Shown: piece after piece, positions 16,360 through 23,416 of the stretch
How the letters are laid out: every line of letters begins with the position of its first letter
How positions within the stretch are numbered: the stretch's first letter is position 1
IMG/VR virus record: IMGVR_UViG_3300020377_000032
Span: 1-23,416 of that record
Direction: 5' to 3' (one strand)
DNA: 23,416 nt
DNA from: a virus
Translations under genes and position numbers: made by a program
The notes under the pieces: generated by a model
The model's input: the letters and a program-made list of their open reading frames with translations, nothing else
The model's database searches: none
Told to the model about the DNA's origin: nothing

Positions 16360-19300
16360 ATGCCACAGAAAACTAATCTCAATATCAATCCTTATTTTGA
16401 TGATTTCAGTAAGGATGATAATTTTTACAAGGTTTTATTCAAACCAGGATTTCCAGTTCAGGCTAGAGAACTGACGACTCTGCAGACAATTCTGCAGAAT
16501 CAAATAGAATCGTTTGGAAGTCATATGTTCAAAGAGGGATCAATGGTGATCCCAGGAAATGTTGCGTATGATTCTGAATATCCTGCTGTTAAGTTAAATG
16601 CTGATCATTTAGGTATTGACATTTCAGTATACGGTAAAAATCTTGTAGGAAAGAGATTAAAGGGTCAAACATCTGGCATCGTTGCAAAGGTTGACCGATA
16701 TGAAAATGTATCAGACTTAACTGGTATAACGAATCCAACCATATTTGTAAAGTATATTGAATCTGGAGATAATAACCAGGTTGAACCGTTCCAGGACGGA
16801 GAAGTTTTAATTACAGAAGATTCCTTCACTTACGGAAATACTTCTGTAAATTCAGGTGAAACTGTAGCATCGCTGATTAGTGAAGATGCTACGTCTGTCT
16901 CCAGTTCCGTATCAATTGGTTCTGGAGTGTATTTTATCAGAGGAACTTTTGTAGATGTTTCATCTGACAAGATATTTTTAGATCCATATTCCAACACATC
17001 ATCTTATAGGGTTGGTTTAACTATTAATGAAGAGATCATCACAGCGAAAGATGATGATTCTTTATATGACAATGCTAAAGGGTTCTCTAACTATGCTGCT
17101 CCTGGGGCAGATAGATTAAAAATAAGTCTAACATTATCTAAGAAACTCTTAACAGATAATGATGATAAGACTTTTGTAGAACTTGTTAGAATTCAGGATG
17201 GTGAATTAAAGAAACTTCAAAATAAATCTAATTACAACTTAATTAGAGACTATTTTGCTAAGAGAACTTTTGAAGAATCTGGAAATTATTCCCTTGATAA
17301 CTTTGATGTTGAGGTCAAAGAGTCTTTGAATGACAGACTTGGTAATGAAGGAGTATTTTTCTCAAATCAATCTACAGATGATGGAAATGTTCCATCTGAA
17401 AACATGATGGCAATTTCTGTTTCTGCAGGAAAAGCATATGTAAAAGGATATGACGTTGAAAATACTGCCAATAAAATTATTGATGTAGAGAAACCAAGGG
17501 ATACCAGAACAATATCTAATTCTTTGGTTCCTTTTGAAATGGGAACTCTGATTCGTGTTAATAATGTTCAGGGAACTCCATTATTTGGTGTAAATAATAA
17601 TAGTAATATTGTAAGACTTCAGGGTCAAAGAAGAGGAACATCTACAACTGCTGCCACTGGAACTGAAATTGGTCAAGCAAGAGTATATAATTTTAGTCTT
17701 ACAGATTCTGCTCAAGTAGATCTTTCTACTTCTTGGGATTTATATCTTTTTGATGTTCAGACATATACTACTATTAGTTTGAACGAAAATACTTTGACTG
17801 CTGACATGCCTGTCAGTTCTTACATTAGAGGTGTAAGTAGTGGTGCCTCTGGTTATGTACAGAGTGCTCCTGCTGGAACGACTGATATTACCCTGATGCA
17901 AACATCAGGAACCTTCATCGTCGGTGAGCAACTTTTAATTAATGAGAGCAAAGAAATTTCTCGCTCCATCACGAGTCTCACAACTCACACTATTGAAGAT
18001 GTCAAGTCAATTTATCAAGATTCAACAGCACTGAATTCTGAACTCAAGAGAGATTTTATTGCCGATACTATTCTTGAAAGAAAACTTCCTACCGGATTTG
18101 GTATAGCAGACACAGTTCAAATTAGTACTACTGGTGCTATGACTTGCCCAGGCAAGTTCTTCAACAACATTAAAGTTGGAGATATTGTTAGATATCAGAT
18201 CGCTGGAACTAGTGATGAAACGTTTAATAGAGTTTCTGCAATTAATTCTGCCAAAACTCAAGTTACTTTAGTTGCTGAGCAGGATAGAACTAATGTTTGT
18301 GATGGTAGTCTTCCAGGTTCTACTTTTACAGGAACATTTACATTAGGTGTACCTATTGTTAGAGAGCGTGGTGGATTGTTTGCACCTCTTGAAGAACAAA
18401 ATGTTTCTTCAGTTGATTTAGGATCTTCTAATCTTTTAGTTTCCAGTCAAATTAGAGAGCAGTCAACCAGCTCTACAGGATCTCTTTCAATAAACGTTAC
18501 TACAACTGGTATTAGTAGTTCCCTCTTTGAGACATTTGATCAAGAAAGATATAGCATTCATTATAATGACGGATCTATTGAAACTTTAACAAGCGATCAA
18601 GTTTCTCTCAGTTCTGCAGGTCAAGTTATTACGTTTACTGGTCTCACTGCATCTCAATCAAGCAATGTGACAGTAAATACTACTGTCAAAAAAATAGGAA
18701 TTACCAACAAAGACAAAGTATATACGAGAAGCACAAAAGTAGAAGTAACCAAGTCTGCTACCGGAGTATCTACATCCATTTCTCAAACTTCTAAAAGTGA
18801 TTTTTATGGAACTAGAATTCAGGATAGAGAAATTTCTCTGAATGTTCCTGATGTTGCAGAAGTTGTCGCTGTTTATGAATCATTAGGAACATCTATTCCA
18901 ACCTTAGATTCCCTTGAGTTCCCTGCTGGATTAGCACTCAACACAGCATCAATTTTAGGAGAAAGAGTTGTTGGATCCACAAGTAATGCCATCGCTCAAG
19001 TAGTCACAAGATCTTCAGCAACTAAAGTTGAAATTGTTTACTTAACTGATGATAAATTTACTGTTGGCGAAAACGTAACATTTGAAGAATCTGGTATTAT
19101 TGCACCATTACAAGTTATTGGACTTGGAAACTATCAAGATGTTACAAATAACTACACTCTTGACAAAGGTGTTAAAGAACAGTTTTATGATTACTCAAGA
19201 ATTGTACGTAGAGAAAATTTAAATTATAAACCATCAAGAAAACTGTTAATAATTTACAATCATTATACAATTCCAACTAATGATACGGGTGACGTATATA

Positions 19301-22300
19301 CAGTTAATTCTTACGATGCTGCCAGGTTTAAATCTGACATCCCACTAGCAGGAGAACTTAGAGCATCAGATGTCTTAGACTTTAGACCTAGAGTTTCTGA
19401 TTTTACTTCCACTACACTTTCTCCTTTTGATTACACTGCAAGAACTTTCGCTACAACAGGAACTAATCCGACTCTTTTAGTTGCTCCAGATGAAAGTTCT
19501 TTAGTTGGAATTAGTTACTACCTCCCAAGAATTGATAAAGTGGTGTTTACCACTAAAGGAAATGTTGCTGTTGTAAGAGGAACTAGTGCTGAGGATCCAA
19601 AAGATCCTGAAATTGGTGGTGACATGATGGAATTGGCAAGAATTCAGTTGCCAGCATACTTATATGATACTTCTGATGCAGTATTAACCTTTACTGATAA
19701 TAGAAGATATACGATGAGAGATATTGGTAGGATTGAGGATAGAGTTGAAACTTTAGAAACTCTCACATCGCTATCTCTCCTTGAACTTGATACAAAAACA
19801 CTTCAAGTTAGGGATACTGACGGTTTAGATAGATTTAAGTCTGGATTCTTTGTTGATGATTTTGCTGACAATCAAAGAATGGAAGACAAGTCCGAGTCTG
19901 GAATTAAAAATAATGAACTCGGAGCACCAGTTGATTACTTTACTCTTAAACCAGAGATTGCTTCCGGTCTTCCCACTGTTGGTGGTTTTGACTTAAACTT
20001 TGACCTTCTTGATCCAAATACTCAGAAGACTGGTGATCTGATTACACTTAAGTATGACAATAAAGAGTGGATTAAACAACCTCTCGCATCTAGAGTTGAA
20101 AATGTAAACCCATTCAACATGGTCGCATTCACAGGTGCGATCAACATTTCTCCTGCTCAAGATAGTTGGACACGAACAGTTACAATTAACGGTGGCGAAA
20201 GAGTCACTAGAGTTTCTACTGATTGGAGAAATGGCAGACGAGGGAGAGAACTATCTAGTATTAGCACTAGCGTAGAGAGTAGAACTGCTGATACACATAT
20301 CAGATCTAGGAACGTACAGTTTGAAGCAACTGGTTTAAGACCTCTAACAAGACATTACAATTTCTTTGAAAGTAGTACAGATTTGGATATTATTCCAAAA
20401 TTAACTGAAATTTCCATGACATCTGGGGTCTTCCAGGCAGGAGAGACTGTTAGAGGTTTTATTGGAGCTAGACAAATTTTCTCTGCAAGAATTTGTAATC
20501 CTGATCATAAGTCTGGTTCAATAACGAATCCTTCTACAAAATACACTTTAAATCCATACAATAGAAGTTTAACTTTACCTGAAGTATATTCTGCGTCTTC
20601 CACAGTTCTGAATATTGATATTAACTCTTTGATGGAAGATGTTCTTGGAGCGTTTAATGGGCGTATCGTGAAGGATATGGTCCTTCTTGGTGTAACAAGT
20701 GGGGCACAAGCAAAAGTATCAGACATCAGATTAATAACTGATACTTTTGGTGATGTAACAGGATCATTCTTCTTCAGAGATCCCCTTGCTTCTCCAACAC
20801 CCGCAGTTACATTTACTACAGGAGAAAAGACTTTTAAACTTACATCAAGCTCTTCTAATGCTAAACCTCTACCTGGAAGTTTGAGACTTAGTGTTGGTGA
20901 AGGTACTTATACTGCCAGAGGAACTGTAGAAACTGTTCGCAGAACCAGAAATGTCACGGAATTCTTCCGCAGACCAAGACCTCCTGTACGAAGGGAAGAT
21001 CCTTTAGCACAATCATTTACGGTTGACGAAACTGGGGCATTCCTGACAAGTCTTGACGTATTCTTTGCTAACAAAGATGAAAATGAAAAAATAAGATGTG
21101 AAATTAGAACCATGGAGTTGGGCACACCAACAGATATATTGGTTGCTGATTATGCACAGGTAACTCTTGAACCATCTCAAATTAATGTTTCAAGTGACGG
21201 TACAGTTCCAACTAAAGTTACTTTCCCTTCTCCAGTATATCTTGAACCAGACACTGAGTATTGCTTTGTTCTTCTTGCACCAACAACTAACGAATATGAA
21301 GTTTGGGTGGCAAGAATGGGAGAGAGGACTGTAAATCTGTCTACTCTACCTGACGCTGAAAGTGTCATCGTAACAAAGCAATATATTGGAGGTAGTTTGT
21401 TCAAGTCTCAAAACGGGACTATCTGGACTGCAAGTCAGTTTGAAGATGCGAAGTTCACGTTGTACAAAGCAAACTTCATTACAGAACCTGGTATTGGTTA
21501 CTTCTACAACCCATCTCTGCAGATTGGAAGTGATTTAACTGAAAAACTTATTAATAATCCAGTTAAAACTCTTCCAAGAAAACTAAAAGTTGGTATCACA
21601 ACAACTTCTGTAATGGATAGTATTCTGACCATTGGTAAAAAGGTAAGTGATAATACATCTTCTGCTGCTATTACCGGCAATATTGAGCAGGTTGGTGGAA
21701 ACATTGCTAACACAACTAGCAACTTAGTTGGTGCAGGATACAGTAATGGAACCTATAATGGAGTCAATTTCTACTCTGTCACCGGATCTGGAACTGGAGC
21801 TATTGGCATTGTCACGTTCTCAAGCAATAGACTTGATGGAAATCCACATGTGACGACTGCTGGCAATGGATACGTTGTTGGCGATGTACTTGGAATTACA
21901 ACTTCTGATGTTACCAGAGGTCGTGGTGCACAATTCTCAGTTAAGAATATCACAGGAAAAGATACCTTATATCTGACTGATGTTCAGGGTGAAGAGTTTA
22001 CTGAAGGACAGAATCTTGTCGTTTATAGTTCCCCTAATGTTGCGGTTGCATATGCTAATACAACAATTAGAAATTCTAGTGTAATCAGTAATCTCTATGA
22101 TGGTAGAGTTCTTGAGGTTCAACAAACCAATCATAGTCTTCATGCAGACAACAATGTTGTTGTTCTTGCAGATATTGAACCCAATACAACTCCAACTACT
22201 CTAAATGCAGCACTTGGATTGAGTGATACAACTATTTCGGTTGCTAATACATCACTCTTTGCGACATTTGAGGGCATTTCCACTTCTACTGGTTATGCCA

Positions 22301-23416
22301 AGGTCAATAACGAAATCATTTACTACAACTCTATTATTGCCGGTGCTGGTGGTGCTGGAACACTTGGAATTGGCACAAGAGGTATTGATAATTCTCTCAA
22401 GAGATCTCATGATCTTAATGATCAAATCTTTACTTATGAGTTGAACGGAATCTCTCTTCACAGAATCAATAAGCAACATAATATGCCTAGTGATGCTACT
22501 TTGAAGAATGCTAGAGACTTTGATACTTATCATCTGCAGATTGATCGTGGATCAAGAACAACTGGAGATAATCAACTTAGTTTCACTGATGAAAATAGTG
22601 TTGGCGGTCCAGTTGTGTTCTCTTCAAGTAATATTCAGTTTGATGAAATTACTCCAAGGTTGAACGTATTCACGCCAACAGAGAGCACCACCGCAACTTC
22701 TCAAATTAGAACTGTTACAGGAACTAGTTCTGGTGGTTCTGAAGTATCATTCCTTGACCAGGGATATGAAAATATTTCTCTTAACAATGAGAATCGGATG
22801 AGTACTCCAAGAATGGTTGCTTCTAGAATCAACGAAATCACAAGACTATCAGATCTTCCTAATAGTAAGTCCCTGACTCTTGCCGTCAGTATGAACACGA
22901 CCGATCCAAATCTATCTCCAGTTATTGATGTTCAGGGATCTGGAATTCTGTTTGGTAGAAATAGGTTAAACAATCCAATTTCTGATTATGCAAATGATGG
23001 AAGAGTAAATTCTCTTACAGAAGATCCACATACTGCGTATTATATTTCTAAAAAGACTGATCTTGCACAACCAGCAACATCTCTCAAAGTCCTTGTTTCT
23101 GCATACCGTCATTCTTCAGCAGACTTTAGAGTTCTTTATGAACTCTTTAGAGTTGATTCTAATGGTATTGAACAAGCATTTGAATTGTTCCCTGGATTTG
23201 ATAATCTGACAGATACAAATGGTGATGGATTTGGCGATGAAGTAGTTGATTCTGTTCTTAACAATGGCAGACCAGACGCTTTCACTCGTGCGAGTGCAGA
23301 TGGTGAATATATAGACTATCAGTTTAGTGCTGATAATCTTGCTCAGTTTAATGGATTTAGAATCAAAATTGTTATGAGTGGAACTAATGAAGCAAAAGCA
23401 CCGAAGTTCAAGGACT
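16360..23416 (+). CDS. Very large DUF4815-type virion structural protein (3' end cut by window)
   Basis: The frame is open from ATG 16360 to the right edge: at least 2352 codons, checked line by line with no stop. The N terminus has the DUF4815 signature: NPYFDDFSKDDNFYKVLF, then KPGFPVQARELTTLQTILQN. Later come SAGKAYVKGYDVE (~352-364), SDVLDFRPRVSDF (~1002-1014), a short coiled coil (~1121-1151), VNPFNMVAFTGAINISPAQ (~1249), EATGLRPLTRHYNFF (~1336), DPLAQSFTVD (~1547-1556) and QYIGGSLFKSQNGTIWTASQ (~1674). The last visible part (SAYRHSSADFRVLYELFR, then FRIKIVMSGTNEAKAPKFKD) resembles remembered ends of cyanophage structural proteins, so only a few residues are probably missing. A family C motif (~21778-21940) and a family A module (~22174-22462) recur here. 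Its position suggests it replaces T4 gp9/gp10 at the wedge periphery, perhaps bearing fibres; that is inference. The start follows gp8 by three bases, with only a weak ribosome binding site. Confidence 0.88.
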   Translation, partial: MPQKTNLNINPYFDDFSKDDNFYKVLFKPGFPVQARELTTLQTILQNQIESFGSHMFKEGSMVIPGNVAYDSEYPAVKLNADHLGIDISVYGKNLVGKRLKGQTSGIVAKVDRYENVSDLTGITNPTIFVKYIESGDNNQVEPFQDGEVLITEDSFTYGNTSVNSGETVASLISEDATSVSSSVSIGSGVYFIRGTFVDVSSDKIFLDPYSNTSSYRVGLTINEEIITAKDDDSLYDNAKGFSNYAAPGADRLKISLTLSKKLLTDNDDKTFVELVRIQDGELKKLQNKSNYNLIRDYFAKRTFEESGNYSLDNFDVEVKESLNDRLGNEGVFFSNQSTDDGNVPSENMMAISVSAGKAYVKGYDVENTANKIIDVEKPRDTRTISNSLVPFEMGTLIRVNNVQGTPLFGVNNNSNIVRLQGQRRGTSTTAATGTEIGQARVYNFSLTDSAQVDLSTSWDLYLFDVQTYTTISLNENTLTADMPVSSYIRGVSSGASGYVQSAPAGTTDITLMQTSGTFIVGEQLLINESKEISRSITSLTTHTIEDVKSIYQDSTALNSELKRDFIADTILERKLPTGFGIADTVQISTTGAMTCPGKFFNNIKVGDIVRYQIAGTSDETFNRVSAINSAKTQVTLVAEQDRTNVCDGSLPGSTFTGTFTLGVPIVRERGGLFAPLEEQNVSSVDLGSSNLLVSSQIREQSTSSTGSLSINVTTTGISSSLFETFDQERYSIHYNDGSIETLTSDQVSLSSAGQVITFTGLTASQSSNVTVNTTVKKIGITNKDKVYTRSTKVEVTKSATGVSTSISQTSKSDFYGTRIQDREISLNVPDVAEVVAVYESLGTSIPTLDSLEFPAGLALNTASILGERVVGSTSNAIAQVVTRSSATKVEIVYLTDDKFTVGENVTFEESGIIAPLQVIGLGNYQDVTNNYTLDKGVKEQFYDYSRIVRRENLNYKPSRKLLIIYNHYTIPTNDTGDVYTVNSYDAARFKSDIPLAGELRASDVLDFRPRVSDFTSTTLSPFDYTARTFATTGTNPTLLVAPDESSLVGISYYLPRIDKVVFTTKGNVAVVRGTSAEDPKDPEIGGDMMELARIQLPAYLYDTSDAVLTFTDNRRYTMRDIGRIEDRVETLETLTSLSLLELDTKTLQVRDTDGLDRFKSGFFVDDFADNQRMEDKSESGIKNNELGAPVDYFTLKPEIASGLPTVGGFDLNFDLLDPNTQKTGDLITLKYDNKEWIKQPLASRVENVNPFNMVAFTGAINISPAQDSWTRTVTINGGERVTRVSTDWRNGRRGRELSSISTSVESRTADTHIRSRNVQFEATGLRPLTRHYNFFESSTDLDIIPKLTEISMTSGVFQAGETVRGFIGARQIFSARICNPDHKSGSITNPSTKYTLNPYNRSLTLPEVYSASSTVLNIDINSLMEDVLGAFNGRIVKDMVLLGVTSGAQAKVSDIRLITDTFGDVTGSFFFRDPLASPTPAVTFTTGEKTFKLTSSSSNAKPLPGSLRLSVGEGTYTARGTVETVRRTRNVTEFFRRPRPPVRREDPLAQSFTVDETGAFLTSLDVFFANKDENEKIRCEIRTMELGTPTDILVADYAQVTLEPSQINVSSDGTVPTKVTFPSPVYLEPDTEYCFVLLAPTTNEYEVWVARMGERTVNLSTLPDAESVIVTKQYIGGSLFKSQNGTIWTASQFEDAKFTLYKANFITEPGIGYFYNPSLQIGSDLTEKLINNPVKTLPRKLKVGITTTSVMDSILTIGKKVSDNTSSAAITGNIEQVGGNIANTTSNLVGAGYSNGTYNGVNFYSVTGSGTGAIGIVTFSSNRLDGNPHVTTAGNGYVVGDVLGITTSDVTRGRGAQFSVKNITGKDTLYLTDVQGEEFTEGQNLVVYSSPNVAVAYANTTIRNSSVISNLYDGRVLEVQQTNHSLHADNNVVVLADIEPNTTPTTLNAALGLSDTTISVANTSLFATFEGISTSTGYAKVNNEIIYYNSIIAGAGGAGTLGIGTRGIDNSLKRSHDLNDQIFTYELNGISLHRINKQHNMPSDATLKNARDFDTYHLQIDRGSRTTGDNQLSFTDENSVGGPVVFSSSNIQFDEITPRLNVFTPTESTTATSQIRTVTGTSSGGSEVSFLDQGYENISLNNENRMSTPRMVASRINEITRLSDLPNSKSLTLAVSMNTTDPNLSPVIDVQGSGILFGRNRLNNPISDYANDGRVNSLTEDPHTAYYISKKTDLAQPATSLKVLVSAYRHSSADFRVLYELFRVDSNGIEQAFELFPGFDNLTDTNGDGFGDEVVDSVLNNGRPDAFTRASADGEYIDYQFSADNLAQFNGFRIKIVMSGTNEAKAPKFKD
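19720..19812 (+). other. Short coiled-coil segment in the DUF4815 protein
   Basis: Residues ~1121-1151 begin DIGRIEDRVETLETLTSLSL and continue with LELDTKTLQV. I, I, V and L fall at a/d spacing in the first two heptads, and charged residues flank them. In phage fibre-like proteins such a segment usually drives trimerisation; the oligomeric state here is inferred. Confidence 0.55.
23212..23250 (+). other. Calcium-binding-type Asp/Asn loop in the DUF4815 protein
   Basis: DTNGDGFGDEVVD at residues 2285-2297 has Asp/Asn at positions 1, 3, 5, 9 and 13 with Gly at 4, 6 and 8. This closely follows the thrombospondin type-3 / dockerin-like calcium loop pattern. A single copy is seen, near the C terminus. 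Metal binding is inferred from the motif alone. Confidence 0.5.

Noticed and set aside
1-23416. Host-derived auxiliary metabolic genes, tRNAs, CRISPR arrays, integrase or homing endonuclease
   Set aside because: All sequence is accounted for by six virion-type genes with at most 28 bases between them. There is no space for such elements, and no inserted domain of that kind was recognised.

Overview
The window is a contiguous stretch of the late virion-assembly region of a T4-like myovirus. It most resembles the marine T4-like cyanophages that infect Synechococcus or Prochlorococcus; this rests on remembered family resemblance, since no search could be run. The DNA is AT-rich. All six genes read on the + strand and are packed end to end: spacings are 0 to 28 bases, with one 40-base overlap. 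There is no intergenic stretch above 30 bases. I noticed no tRNA, CRISPR array, insertion sequence or integrase.

Layout. Positions 1-408 hold the C-terminal part of a protein of unknown function, cut by the left edge. Positions 409-660 hold a small unknown protein. The baseplate-wedge genes follow in T4 order: gp25 (621-1022), gp6 (1024-2904), a giant 3957-residue protein at the gp7 locus (2907-14780), and gp8 (14809-16356). From 16360 to the right edge runs a second very large structural protein of the DUF4815 type. It is open over at least 2352 codons and seems to lack only a few C-terminal residues. It lies where T4 has genes 9 and 10.

Regulation. A perfect T4-type late promoter box, TATAAATA, sits at 14782-14789 in the only real intergenic gap, just before gp8. 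The 7-mer core ATAAATA also lies shortly upstream of four of the other five starts, each time with one mismatch to the full box. I would expect sigma-gp55-like, clamp-dependent late transcription, with translational coupling between the tightly packed genes.

Function. The products should form the baseplate wedge and its periphery: gp25 and gp6 as the inner ring, the giant gp7-locus protein and gp8 as the wedge arm, and the DUF4815 protein as a peripheral or fibre-attachment component. The most striking feature is the construction of the giant protein. gp7-like ends enclose more than 3000 residues of recurring beta-rich modules in at least three families, plus a YHYH-type domain. Two of these module families also occur in the neighbouring gp8 or DUF4815 protein, which suggests module exchange along the cluster.
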